Assembly (NCBI RefSeq): GCF_020497125.1
Contig: NC_059073.1
Span: forward strand, 145,771,012 to 145,835,011
Direction: 5' to 3'
DNA: 64,000 bases
Source: Mauremys mutica
Lineage: Eukaryota > Chordata > Testudines > Geoemydidae
The translations under genes were made by a program, and so were the position numbers. Each line of letters begins with the position of its first letter. Position 1 is the stretch's first letter. The notes under the pieces were generated by a model that ran no database searches, was not told where the DNA came from, and was given only the letters and a program-made list of their open reading frames with translations. Of this stretch, positions 45,740 to 58,495 are shown piece by piece.

Positions 45740-45979
45740 AGAAACCAGCTCCCCCGGGTGCCACTCCAGCATGTGTCAGTGCCTGCTCCACCAGCCTCGG
45801 GCACCGCTCCAGCACATGCCAATGCCCGCTCTCCTGACCCCATGTGCCACACCAGCACATGCAAATGCCTGCCACCCAACCCTAAGTGCTGTTCCAGCAC
45901 ATGCCAGCACCCGCTACCCTGGCCCCGAGCACCACTCCAGCAAAGGCCAGTGCCTGCTCCCACGACCCCGAGTGATACT
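45740..45979. repeat. Minisatellite, ~43-bp unit, left part
   Basis: Units of CACTCCAGCACATGCCAGTG then CCTGCTC, CC and a GACCCCGAG-like end, five to six copies. It continues at 47058 after LTR copy B. Confidence 0.8.
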
Positions 45980-47057
45980 TGTGACGTTATTAACATGAAC
46001 TGAGACCGTATAGTTCATTAGTGCAACCAAGGTCCTGTAGTGACACCAAATCTTGTATAAAGGGGGTTAAATAGGGTGTCTATGAGGAGGTTCTGGTTTG
46101 CTGGTTATGATTATGCTGTCTGTGTGTATGTACCATTTTGGTATTTAAAGTTATAAGTATTGGCTCTAATCTGTAGTTCAAACTTGCTCTATGCTTCTGG
46201 GTGACACCCCAGACAATGTGGTGTCAGCACTGCCTAGCCTGCTTGATGGCCCATTAAGGACCATCAGCTACACAACTGACCCACCCAGAGAAGGCAGATA
46301 CACCTTGTGACTCAGCAAGGTATGCAGGGACCTTCCTATGGACAGAATTCTAAGGTTTTTCCATGCCACCTGCTGGGTAGCTTGTCTTTGGGACAAAGAA
46401 AGCAGAGACCACATGGCAAGAGACTATAAAAGGCTGCTGCAGCTCCTCCATCCTGTCTTCAATCCTGCTTCTGACCCCTGGAGGGACTTTGCTACAAACT
46501 GAAGCTTTGAACAAAGGACTGATTGACCCATCCCAGCTGGGGATGTTCCAGAGACTTGGTTTGAACCTGCAGTTTATTCTATCACTGCTACAAGCCTGAA
46601 TCAAGAACTTGGCCATCACTGTATGGGATTGATTCCATTTAAACAATTCTAGCTCTCATCTGTATCTTTTTTCCTTTTATGAATAAACCTTTAGGTTTTA
46701 GATTCTAAAGGATTGGCAACAGCGTGCTTTGTGGGTAGGATCTGATTTGTATATTGACCTGGGTCTGGGGCTTGGTCCTTTGGGATCGAGAGAACCTTTT
46801 TTCTTTTACTGGGGTGTTGGTTTTCATAACCATTCATCCCCAGGACGAGTGGCACTGGTGGTGATACCGGGAAACTGGAGTGTCTAAGGGAATTGCTTGT
46901 TAGCAAGTGGGTAAAACCGAAGTCTTCTCTGTCCGGCTGGTTTGCTTTGCCTTGGTGTGAAAAAGACCCCAGCCTTGGGCTGTAACTGCCCTGTTTTAAG
47001 CAATTTGTCCTGAATTGGTACTCTCAGTTGGGTCCCACCAAAGCCAGCATCGTTACA
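45980..47057 (+). mobile_element. Solo LTR (ERV), family 2, copy B (1078 bp)
   Basis: Begins TGTGACGTTATTAA and ends GCATCGTTACA. Very similar to copy A throughout and in the same orientation. TATA box CTATAAAAGG at 46424-46433, AATAAA at 46682-46687. Flanks ATACT / CCACT; the minisatellite resumes in register after it, so insertion was into the array. It lacks the fold-back insertion, showing copy A's empty site. Confidence 0.88.
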
Positions 47058-47155
47058 CCACTCCAGAACATGCCAGCACCTGCTCCCCCAGCCTCAGGCA
47101 CCACTCCAGCACGTGCGCAGCGCCCGCTACCGCGGCCCCGGGCGCCACTCCAACT
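47058..47155. repeat. Minisatellite, right part
   Basis: CCACTCCAGAACATGCCAGC, ACCTGCTCCC, then ACTCCAGCACGTGC: the same unit as 45740-45979, displaced by the LTR. Confidence 0.75.
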
Positions 47156-47159
47156 CCCA

Positions 47160-48190
47160 GAACACAATTCCGTTTGCTCGAGCCCAGCTCCACCACCTTG
47201 CTGCGGCCCGACTCCGCTGCATCACCCCGCTTCATGATGATCCCACGCACCAGGTTCCAGCTCTCCAGCACACAGCCCAGCACCATGCAGTGTGCTCCAT
47301 TGTCCCACTGCAGCCCAGCTCCATGCACAAGAGCCCAGCTTCGTCACCCTGTGACAGCAGGATGGCACGAGCCACAGCCCAGCTTCATCACCTATGACAG
47401 CAGGACTCGAGGCGCCAGCTCCAGCTCCATCACCCTGTTTCAGCAGGACTCCAGGTGAAAACGCCTAGCTGCACAATCCCATTAGGGCAGGACGCCACAT
47501 GCAACAGCCCGTCCCCCATCAGGCTGTTAGAGCCATTCTATGCGCCAGAGACCAGCTCCATCATCCCACTGTGGCATGGCTCAAGGCACCAGCATCCAGC
47601 TGCATCAATTTGCTATGGTTTGACTCCATGTTTGAGAGCCCCATTCTAGCTACCTGTGGCATGGACTCCATGTGCCAGAATCAAGCCCCATCATCCTGAC
47701 GCAGCACAATTTAATGCCCAAGAGCCCAGCTCCATCACCTCATGACAACATGACTCCGCCTTTGAGAGCCCGGCTCCATCGCCCCGTTAGAGCCCAATGC
47801 CTCATGTGACTGCCCAGCTCCATCACCCTGTTATGGCATGTCTCCAGGAGCCAGAACTGAGCTCCATCACCGCAGTACAGCACAACTCCACAGGCAAGAG
47901 CCCAGCTCCATCACCCCAGTACGGCACAACCCCACAGGCGAGAGCCCAGCTCCATCACCTTATTACAGAATAACCCTACAAGTGAAGGCCCAACTACATA
48001 ACCCCATTCCAGCATGACTCCAGGCACCAGACCCTGGCTCAACTACCACCTTGTGGCACAACCAGAGCCTGGCTCCATCATCCCATTACAGCATGACCCT
48101 ATGCACCACAGCGCAGCCATGGAAATGTCCTGCCCTGTCCCACTCCCCAGGCAGGACACAGACAGCCACAGCCCAGCACCATGCAGTGGT
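47160..48190. repeat. Degenerate tandem array (AGCCCAGCTCCATCACC units)
   Basis: About 1 kb of diverged ~50-60-bp units, each with AGCCCAGCTCCATCA followed by a ...CAGCA(C/T)GACTCCA segment. Old and irregular; adjoins the 43-bp array. Open frames here are artefacts. Confidence 0.7.
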
Positions 48191-49301
48191 GTCCTGGGGA
48201 ACGGCATCTTTGCCCTGTACCATTACCCGGGTTTGCAGGGGACGTTCTGGAGGGACGTCCCAGAGTGGTTCTGTGGCCTCCCCCAGCTCACAGGGGGCAG
48301 GAGCCCCCTGGAAAAGCTTGGTGTGTCACTGAAGGGGCAAGGAACTGCTGAACAGTTCCTGTCTCCAAAGCCTGTAAGGGAAAGGTGGGCAGCAGCAGAG
48401 GAGGGGGAAGCCCAGGGTCTACACCAGGCCTGGTGTAGGAACCCCCTTGTTAATTTCACAGCGCTGTTTCTGGGTCTCTCAGAGACACACACGCACCCCT
48501 TTATCCCAGCCCCACTTGGCCACACGAGACCATGTCCCTGCTCCTCACGCTTGGAGGCCCAGCGCGATTTGCGACGCCCAGGAGGCTTTATGGGGGGCAA
48601 ACAAAAGACAAGCAACCCACGGTGGGTGTCACAGAGAACAGGCAACACAGTTCAACCAGACACAGGGCATGCAGACAGCTGGTGAGAGCCTTCCTCGGCA
48701 GGAGTCCCGCTCGCCCGCAGGTGCCGCCTGGGGGCGGGGAGAGATGTTGGACAAAGCAAAGGGGAGGGCAAAAAGAGAGGAAAAGGCCACTGGGGAACTG
48801 ATCTCATCATCCATTAGCTTCCTGGACCCCCAGCCCCAGGCATACGCTGGTGCTAGGCAGCGGCCACAGGAATCAGCTCAGATTAGCCAGGCCTTGCTGC
48901 ACAGAACGAATCCTTCCTAGTAACAGGGGCTGGGTGCCTGTCCGATACCAAGAGGCAGCGCGAGCCGTGGGGGCACCCAGTGGGTGAGCCACTGCACTGA
49001 TCTAAGCAGGGGTTGGGTGCCGGGAGAGGGGTAAAGAGCCTGATCTCGGCCTGCTGCCCGCTGCAGCTCCAGGAGGTGGCTGAGAGGCCAGCTGTATCCC
49101 CCCGTTAAAGGGCCGGCCCCCTTGCCGCGCCATCCCCTCAGCACAGTATCTTCTCTCCCAGGAATTCTCCTGTTGTCCTACGTGGGCGGCGGCTAGAAAG
49201 GAGCAGCTCCCGCTTTCGCCTCTGGGTGGTGACAAACCCCAACCCCTGCCCAGCCTCCCCAATTGCCTGGAGGTGCCAACGGGGCGCTCTGTCCCCCGCT
49301 A

Positions 49302-49778
<477 letters not shown>

Positions 49779-50924
49779 TTACGGACCCGGAGGCGGGGGT
49801 GGGTAGGGGAAAGAAACGCCCAGTGATGGAGGAGCAGCCCTGGGCCAGGGAAAGGGGCCCAGGAGGGAAGCCACGAAGGGAAGACCGGAGCATTAGGGCC
49901 AGGCGGTGATGGAGGGGGCCCGCCATCCGCCTGCCTCCGGCATTGCCCTTCCCCCTTGCCCTGGGCTCGCAGGGAGGACCTGCAGGCAGGGGATGTGAGG
50001 TGTCATCCCGGGAACCCCCAAATCCCTCCTGCCCCCCCAAATCCTGCTCTCTCAGTCCCTTCAGCCCCATTCCATCAGGGAGGAAGCAGTACCAGGCGTG
50101 GCACAGGGCCACCCACTGGAGACCCACACCACCGTGCCCGGACAGCAGCAGGGATACAGCTGGCACCTCTGTGCCCTGGCCTGGCTGTCTATACCTCCTG
50201 CCCCCACTGCCCGGCCCAGACACACCTTGGTAGCTACAGCAGAATCAAGACCTTGGGCCTGTTGGATTTCTGCCCACCCACTTCCCCTGCTCCTCTCCTA
50301 CCCCAGCTGGGCTGAGCCCGCCAGCCACCAGGCCTGTCCAAACCACCCAACGCACAGAGGGTCACTGATCTGATCAGCCTGGATCACGACTGGGGCTCTG
50401 CAAGGGACCAGCCCAAGCCAAATAACCAGCGATCATCACCCGCTGTCCCCCGCCCAGCCTCAGCTCCCAAGTCTCTTCCCGATTCCGGCGTGGATCCACT
50501 CCCTGCCCAGCGCAGAGATGGGAGCGTTCAGCTCCGGGCCGAGCACTGCCCTGACGTGTAGTATTCCCATGAGCGACTGAGGAGAGCCCAGGCCATAGCC
50601 CTCACGCTGGGAGACACTGGGGCAAGGAGATTTTAATACACGGCCTGTGCCTCGCAGTCCCTTAGAAGCTGGGGCTCAGCTCACGGCTACGGGGACAGCA
50701 GGAAGGGAGCGCAGAAGCACATTTTGTATAGGCCCTACAGAAATGCCGGGAATGACTTGTCTTCAGCCCCAGGGAGCCATGTTTTCATAGGACCTCCCCC
50801 TGTCCCGCCCAGGAGGGCATTCTGCATTGGAACCATTTGGTCCTTAACCTTCTCGGAAGGTGCCCCCTTCCAGCCAGGTACCATCCCCTGAGCACCTCAC
50901 ACCTAGGGGTGATTCAGACACTCA

Positions 50925-51020
50925 CACACTCTTGTGCTGCAGAGCAGGGCCGTGAAGGAGACAGGAATTGAACCTGGGTCTCCTGCGAGCCAGTCCAGCA
51001 GCCAAGCCGCCTTCCTCCCC
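50925..51020 (-). mobile_element. MIR-like SINE fragment
   Basis: Plus strand AGACAGGAATTGAACCTGGG, then TCTCCTGCGAGCCAGT, resembles the tRNA-like head of an ancient SINE in reverse. Short and diverged. Confidence 0.4.
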
Positions 51021-52199
51021 AGGAGGCTGAGGCTAGAGCGACCTCGAGGCCTTTTCTCATGCTAGAGCACCTTTGTGGGGAGCTCTCAGAGCCCCCAGGA
51101 AATCTGCACAGGGCCCTACAAACCTTCCCCCAACACCATCTCTGATCTGTGGCCCTCTAGCCTGCCCCGTGAGAACCACCTCATCCTGGGTGAGGGCCCT
51201 GCTCGCCAACCCTTTTCGTAACAGCTACACCAAGCCTCGCCCTTCAACATCCGATCCCACGGTCCGGGTGCACCGCACGAGCCAACAGTGATGTTGTCAC
51301 CACGCTACCCCAGAGCAGACACTGTCCTTTCGAGCTTGTGAGTTTGGGGCACTGGTACCTTTTTGCATTCGCCTTCCAGCCCAGAGCGGGCACTCATGTC
51401 TGGCCCATAAGCTGTCCTAGAGCTCTGCTGACCGCCTTGGTTTCGAGTTATCTTCCAGGACCGATTTCCAGTGATCTTTGAAGTGCTGGTTGCCATGAGT
51501 TCCTGTTCTTGGAGAAAAGGCTCTTCTCCCATGGCATTGGAAAGAGGAGTCCCTCCCTGGGAACATCTGGGTGCAGGGGAATCTCATCCGGGGGTCCTCG
51601 TCTCTGTGCTTTGCCAACTGGAGCCCATTGGACTTCTGACCGCAGAGCAGACCTGTTCTGTCTTCTCAGGCGTCTGCTTGCAGGGGAGTGTGGATGGTGG
51701 AAAATAGGTTGAGGGCTAGAGGGGATTGAACAATCACCCTGCCCTCACACAGCCTCCTCTTCCAAGCCAAGCCAAGAGTGTCCCTCTGCAAGGGGAAAGA
51801 CGCAGAGCACACTGAGTGCAAACATTGAACATTGATGGAACGGACCCATCATCCACAGGGCTCAGTCAGGGCCCTGAACTGAGTCACAAACTCAAAGGCC
51901 CCCAGACGTGAGGTGACTGACTTGGAGGGAAAGAATGAAAAATGTCCTGACTGGTTAAGAGATGACCCAGGGGACGGGGTGCCATTTACACCCACAAAAG
52001 GATGCACATGGCAAGGAGGGGGAGGAACTGTCCAGGGATGGCCAGGGGCTTGAATTAGGTGTATGGGGATGAGCTTTGGCTGAAAATCAGGAAATGCTTC
52101 CTGGAATGGAAGGCCTTCCCTGAGAAGGGTTGGGAGCCCCCTCACTTGGGACATCTTAAGACCAGGCTGGACAAAGCCTAGGAGAATCAATTGTAGGAA

Positions 52200-54072
52200 C
52201 ACATATTATATATATATATAATATAAACAAATGGAAAAAAGGGGAAGTTGACAGTAATAAATATTAATTAGAAGTTAAGGAATTGTAGAAAATTGATAAG
52301 GGAAGCCAAGGGACACAAGGCGAAATCTATGGCCAGCAGAGTTAAGTACAATAAGAAGGAGGTTTTTAAAAATATATTAGGAACAAAAAGAATCCTGACA
52401 ATGGAATTGGTCCATTGCTAGATGGAAATGATAGAATTATCACTAACAATGCAGAAAAGGCAGAAGTGTTCAATAAATATTTATGTTCAGTATTTGGAGG
52501 AAAAAATAGATGATGTAGTCTCATCATATAGTGATGATACTAACAGGCTTTCCATTCCACTGGTATCTCAGGAAGACATTAAACAGCAGCTACTGAAGTT
52601 GGACATTTTTAAATCAGCAAATTCAGAAAACTTGCATCCAAGAGTTTTTAAAGAGCTGGCTGAGGAGCTTGCTGGCCCATTAATGTTCATTTTCAATAGA
52701 TTTTGGAGCACTGGGAAAATTCCAGAAGACTAGAAAAAAAGCTTAATGTTGTGCCAATTTTTAACAATGGTGAATGGGACAAACTACGCAATTATAGGCC
52801 TGTCAGCCTGACATTGATCCCGGGCAAGGTAATGGAGTGGCTGATACAGGACTCGATTCATAAAGAATTAAAGGAGTATAATGTAATTAATGCAAATCGA
52901 CACAGGTTTATGGAAAAATATCTTGTCAAACTAACTTGATATCTTTTTTTGATGAGGGTAATAACATTGATGTACTATACTTGGATACTGTAAGGCGATT
53001 GACCTGGTACTGCATGACATTTTGATTACAAAACTAGAAGTCTAAAATTAACATGGTACACATGAAATGGATTCAAAACTGGCCATCTGATAAGTCACAA
53101 AATGTAATGGTAAATGGACAATTGTCATCAAGCGGGTGTGTTTCTAGCACAGTCCTGCAGGGACTATTTTACATTTTTTACTCAATGATTGGAAAAAACC
53201 CAAAACCATCACTGATAAAGTTTGCAGATGATATAAAATTTGGAGGAGTGGTAAATAATGAAGAGGACAAGTCACCAACACAGAGGGATCAGGATTGCTT
53301 GGTAAACTGGGTGCAAGGAAACAGTGTGAGTAAATGTACACAGGTTAGGAACAAAGAATACTGTATAGGCCATACGGGATGGGGGACTCTATCCTGGGAA
53401 GCAGCGACTCTGAAAAAGATTTGGGGGCACAGTGGATAATCAGCAGAACGTGAGCGCTCCATGTGATGCTGTGGCCAAAACAGCTAATGTGATCCTGGGA
53501 AGCATAAACAAGGGGAATCTCAAGTAGGAGCAGAGACAAGGGGTGACTATTTCACCTCTGTGTTTGGCGCTGGTGCGACCGCTGCTGGGATCCGGTGCCC
53601 AGTTCTGGTGCTCACAATTCAAGGAGGATGTGGATAAATTGGAAAGGGAGCAGAGAAGAGCCATGAGAATGATTAAAGGATTAGAAAACCTGCCTGATAG
53701 TGAGAGACACAAGGAGCTCCATCTGTTTTGTTCAACAGAGAGACGGTTAAGAGGTGACTTGATTACAGTCTGTTAGTACCTACGTGGGGAACCAATATTT
53801 GATAACAGGCTCTTCAGTCTAGCAGAGGAAGGTCTAACATGATCCAATGGCTGGAAGTTGAAGCTCGACAAATTCAGACTGGAAATAAGGCGCACATTTT
53901 TAACAGTCAGAGTAATTAACTATTGGGACAACTTCCCATGAGTCGTGGTGGATTCTCCATCACTGACAATTTTAAAACCAAGGCCGGCTGTTTCTTTAAA
54001 AGATCTGCTCTAGGAATTATTATGGGGGAAGTTCCAGGGACCGTGTCGTACAGCAGCTCAGACCAGATGATC
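52200..54072 (+). mobile_element. CR1 LINE, plus strand, decayed ORF2
   Basis: Frames give ITNNAEKAEVFNKYLCSVF (about 52435), ELAGPLMFIFNRFWSTGKIP (52660-52730), NYRPVSLT (52790) and FADDIKF (53222-53242, the RT active site). The C-terminal part (EDVDKLEREQRRAMRMIKGL, 53620) and the 3' end CTCAGACCAGATGATCATAG follow. Several frameshifts and stops. About 1.9 kb, 5'-truncated. Confidence 0.9.
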
Positions 54073-54960
54073 ATAGAAGATTAGGGTTGGAAGAGCCCTC
54101 AGGAGGTCATCTAGTCCAACCCCCTGCTCAAAGCAGGACCAACACCAACTAAATCATCCCAGCCAGGGCTTTGTCAAGCCTGACCTTAAAAACCTCTAAG
54201 GATGGAGATTCCACCACCTCCCTAGGGAACCCATTCCAGTGCTTCACCACCCTCCTAGTGAAATAGCTTTTCCTAATATCCAACCTACATCTCCCCCACT
54301 GCAACTTGAGACCATTACTCCTTGTTCTGTCATCTGCCACCACTGAGAACAGCCAAACTCCATCCTCTTTGGAACCCCCCTTCAGGTAGTTGAAGGCTGC
54401 TATCAAATCCCCCCTCACTCTTCTCTTCTGCAGACTAAATAAGCCCAGTTCCCTCAGCCTCTCCTCGTAAGTCATGTGCCCCAGCCCCCTGATCATTTTC
54501 GTTGCTCTCCGCTGGACTCTCTCCAATTTGTCCACATCTCTTCTGTAGTGAGGGGCCCAAAAATGGACGCAATGTGGCCTCACCAATGCCGAATAGAGGG
54601 GAATAATCACTTACCTCGATCTGTTGGCAATGCTCCTACTAATGCAGCCCAATATGCCGTTAGCCTTCTTGCCAACAAGGGCACACTGCTCGCTCATATC
54701 CAGCTTCTCATCCACTGTAATCCCCAAGTCCTTTTCTGCAGAACTGGCTGCCTAGCCATTCGGTCTCTAGTCTGTAGCAATGCATGGGATTCTTCCGTCC
54801 TAAGTGCAAGACTCTGCACTTGTCCCTGTTGAACCCCATCAGATTTATTTAGGCCCAATCCTGCAATCTGTCTAGTCACTCTGGACCCTATTCCTACCCT
54901 CCAGCGTATCTACCTCTCCCCCCAGCGTAGCATCATCCGCAATGATCACAGGGTGATGAA
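54073..54960 (-). mobile_element. CR1 LINE 3' part, minus strand
   Basis: A 153-residue open piece (54610-54149) reads [19 protein letters not shown] ... [14 protein letters not shown] ... [20 protein letters not shown], the CR1 ORF2 C-terminus, followed by the 3' end GGTTGGACTAGATGACCTCC. The upstream segment (54611-54960) resembles the sequence commonly preceding it in sauropsid CR1s. Abuts the plus-strand CR1 head to head at their 3' ends. Confidence 0.85.
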
Positions 54961-56984
54961 CTAGGAACGTTCTTAATGTTTTCTCTGAATACTGTGTTGG
55001 TGCCTCAGTGCCCCTATGCAGTTCTTAAGAATCTAGGTGGTGGAATAAGGGTGTGTGATTGCTGCAAAGGGCCAGTGCACATAAATGCCTGACACTGTCT
55101 CCTAGCAACTGATGGCCTGGGCCCCTTCTCTGCAAAGGTGCCAACTAAAGGTGTTGGAGACAAAGAGGTCAGGTGACCTCCTGGCCCGGGAAAGGAACTG
55201 AGCAGAGGAGGAGGAGTTTTCAGTCTGAAGTTGGCTGGGGACTAGGAGTGAGGGCAGACGTGGGGGTCTGCCTTGCTGGGCCCCAGAATGGACCCAGCTG
55301 AGGGGTCCCGTTCTCTGTACCTACAAGCTCTGTTTTAGACCGTGTTCCTGTCATCGAATAAACCTGTGTGTTACTGGCTGGCTGAGAGTCACGTCTGACT
55401 GCAAAGTGGGGGTGCAGGACCCTGTGGCTTCCCCAGGACCCCGCCTGGGCAGACTCGCTATGGGAAGCGCACGGAGGGGCAGAGGATGCTGAATGCTCCA
55501 AGGAGAGAACCAGGAGGTGAAGCCGTGTGAGCTTCTTGCCCTGAAAAAGTCCAAGGGAGAGGAGGCTCCCCAAAGTCGTGATTGGCTTTGTGGGGAGCAG
55601 TTCCAGAGCATCGCCCAGGGACTCCGTGACACACAGTGGTCCCTTGTGGCCTTGGAATCTATGTATCTGCATGAAACCAGCTCCGCCCTGGACAAGGGGC
55701 GACTAGATAAGCTTGCATCCTCGCTCAACTGTTCTGCTTCTAGGAGGGCATTTCCTCAAAGCAGCATGTGGGGGAAATCTGACACGCTGGCAGAGATACC
55801 CTTCACCTCCTCCCTTGGGGACAGCATCAGAGACACAGGGCCCAGTTTGCGACGTGTCAGCCCCCGTGCTTAGAATGGATGAAGGGTCCCAGATGTGTGA
55901 CCCCTCTGCATTCAAAATGAGTGGGGGAGAGTGGGTTTCCTCCTAGGCTGCCCTCAGCTTTCAGCTGTATGGTGGAATGGTGGAAAACACACAGTGAGTT
56001 CGGGGAGATCTGCCATGCCCGGCTCTGGGAATTCAGGGGTCCAGAGGGAGCTGCAACCATCGCTCCACTAGCCCCGGCTCCTTCCCATGTGCCTGGTCGG
56101 AGAGTGGAGCTTAGAGCAGTCTCACATTGCAACTGGTGACACTTGCTGGTGTTTACTGGGTGCTCCCTTCCACAGGGAGGGCCCCGCTCTCTGGAGGGCA
56201 AATTGAGCGTCTCTGGCACTGTCCTTGCCCTTCTGGGGGTCACGGTTTGCCCATCGGCCTCGTTGCATGCTGGCCTGAGTGCATGGCCAGGCTCTGCCCG
56301 GCTTCTGTCGCTGCATGGCCGGTCGGCTTTCCCGGGGCAGGCAATCACACTGCTGCAGAGGGCTCCGGCCCAGCTCATTAGTATTTTGAAGGTTTCCTGG
56401 TGCAGCTGCTCCGGTTGCCAGGCTCTCTGCTTGGTTGCTAAGTTATTCTAGCTGCTCGGAGCGGATTGGCTAGCTGGACAGGTGCCTGCTCTGGGACTAG
56501 ATTTCCTCCCCTTAATTTTTCCTTTTGGAGAGCGAATTTGCTGTGGAAGGAAGGGGCCAGGGGAGATGCAGGGGGTCAGGCACTTGGGTCTCAGCAGGGA
56601 AGGGGCAGGACCCCGGGCACTTGGAGCTCAGGAAAGGGGCAGAACCCCATAGCCTCAGCATGGAGCGGGCATGTGCCCCGGGGAGGAGAAGGCAGGTCCT
56701 GTGCTTGCTGGTTCTGCAGGGAAGTAGCGTTAAATGGTCCGATCTTGCGTGCTTGCCTGTTTACATGGACAGGCTGTCCTTCTCCCCTGGAGGGGGGTGG
56801 GAGTTCGGAGGGGCAGACACTGCAGGGCCCTGGGTCTTCCCTCTGCTAGGATTCAGATCACTGAGCTGGTAAGTGAGTTGGTGCAGAAGACAAGAAGACA
56901 GCAGACACTATGAGTCACGCACTGGCTCGGTGCTTTGTGCTGCCCTCCTTATGCTCACTGTGGACTGCAACAGGCCATTCGCAC

Positions 56985-57515
56985 GGCTGAGCTCCCCGTG
57001 CCTCCCACCCAGGCCCACTCGCATGGCTGGGATCCCCGCGCTTCCCATCCGGGCCCACTCGCTCGGCAGGGATCCCCGCGCCTCCCACCCGGGCCCACTC
57101 ACACGGCCAGGATCCCCGCGCCTCCCACCCGGGCCCCTATGCCTCCCACCCAGGCCCACTTGCACAGCCGGGATCCCTGCGCCCTGCACCCGGGCCCACT
57201 CGCATGGCTGGGATCCCTGCGCCTCCCACCCGGGCCCACTCGCATGGCCGGGATCCCCGCGCCTCCCACCCGGGTCCACTCGCATGGCCGGGATCCCCGC
57301 GCCCCCTGCCCGGGTCCACTCACACGGCCAGGATCCCCGCGCCTCCCACCCGGGCCCCTACGCCTCCCACCGAGGCCCACTCGCACAGCCGGGATCCCTG
57401 CGCCCTGCACCCGGGCCCACTCGCATGGCTGGGATCCCTGCACCTCCCACCCGGGTCCACTCGCACGGCCGGGATCCCTGCGCCCCCTGCCCGGGCCCAT
57501 TCGCACGGCGGTTTT
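56985..57515. repeat. GC-rich minisatellite, 40-bp unit
   Basis: About 13 copies of a unit CCCACTCGCATGGCCGGGAT then CCCCGCGCCTCCCACCCGGG (40 bp). Each has a central GGGATCCC palindrome. A higher-order repeat of ~221 bp, including a 20-21 bp partial unit, is visible (57101 onward recurs from 57322). The long open frames on both strands arise because 40 is not a multiple of 3 and the unit has few stops. Confidence 0.92.
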
Positions 57516-58425
57516 CGACCGGAACGCCCGGTTGAAAAGGGACCCTGCTGGCAAGTCCAGTCGGCAGCACAGTGAGGCTAAGGCAGGCTCCCTGCTTGCC
57601 TTGGATCTGCGCAGCTCCCTGGAAGCGACCGGCATGTCCAGCCCCTAGTTACAGGGGCGATCAGGGAAGCTCTGGATGCTACCCCAGCCCTCAGCGCCGG
57701 CTCCGCAGCTCCTATTGGCCAGGAACCGTGGCCAATGGGAGCTGCAGGGGCAGTACCTGCGGGCGTGGGCAGCGCGCGGAGCCATCTGGCCCCTCCCCCT
57801 AGAGGCCAAACATCCATCCGCTTCTGGGAGCAGCACAGAGCCAGGGCAGGCCTTAGCCACGCTGCGCCACCAACTGGGAGCCACCTAAGGTAAGCGCTGC
57901 CCAGCCAGAGCCTGCACCCCGAACTCCCTGCCCCAGGTCAGAACCCCCTCGCGCACCCTAACTCCCCCACAGAGCCCACAACCCCAACCCCCTACCCCAG
58001 CCCTGAGCCGCCTCCCAGAGCCCGCACCCCTCAGCCCCAGCACGGAGCCCCTTCCTGCATCCTAAACCCCTCATCCCAGAGCCCACACCCCCAGCTGGAG
58101 CCTGCACCCCCTCCCACACCTCAACCCCCTGCCCTAGCCCTAGTCCTGAGCCCGCTCCCGCACTCCAAACTCCTTGGCTCCAGCCCAGAGCCCCCTCTTG
58201 CACCCCAAACCCCTCATCCCCAGCCCCACCTCAGAGCGCAGACCCTCAGCAGGAGCCCTCCCCACCTCCTGCACCCCACCCCCTGCCCCAGCCCAGTGAA
58301 AGTGAGTGTGGGGGAGAGCGAGCAACCGAGGGGGGGGGCCTGGAGTGAGTGTAGGGTGGGGCCTCAGAGAAGGGGCGGGGCAAGGGTGTTCGCTTTTGTG
58401 CAATTAGAAAGTTTGCAACCCTACC
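57516..58425 (-). mobile_element. GC-rich interspersed repeat inserted in minisatellite
   Basis: Starts GGTTTTCGACCGGAACGCCC and ends AGAAAGTTTGCAACCCT. The middle has GGCTCCGCAGCTCCTATTGG ... CCAATGGGAGCTGCAGGGGC and a CCCCAACCCCCTGCCCCAGC-type tandem section (57900-58290). I recall this as abundant in turtle genomes but do not know its class. The minisatellite unit resumes at 58426. Confidence 0.6.
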
Positions 58426-58495
58426 TGGGCCCATTTGCACAGCCGGGATCTCTGCGCCTCCCACCCGGGCCCACTCTCACGGCCGGGATCCCTCA
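58426..58495. repeat. 40-bp minisatellite, displaced right end
   Basis: Fewer than two units (GGGCCCATTTGCACAGCCGG, then GATCTCTGCGCCTCCCACC) of the same array as 56985-57515, separated by the inserted repeat. Confidence 0.85.

Noticed and set aside
54149..54610. 153-residue minus-strand frame as a host gene
   Set aside because: It is the conserved CR1 ORF2 C-terminus.
56873..57648. Long open frames (220, 237 and 178 residues) at the 40-bp array
   Set aside because: The frames exist on both strands and in several phases because the repeat unit lacks stops; no domain and no non-repeat coding sequence.
56985..58495. CRISPR array
   Set aside because: Units are contiguous tandem repeats without unique spacers, in a vertebrate intron.
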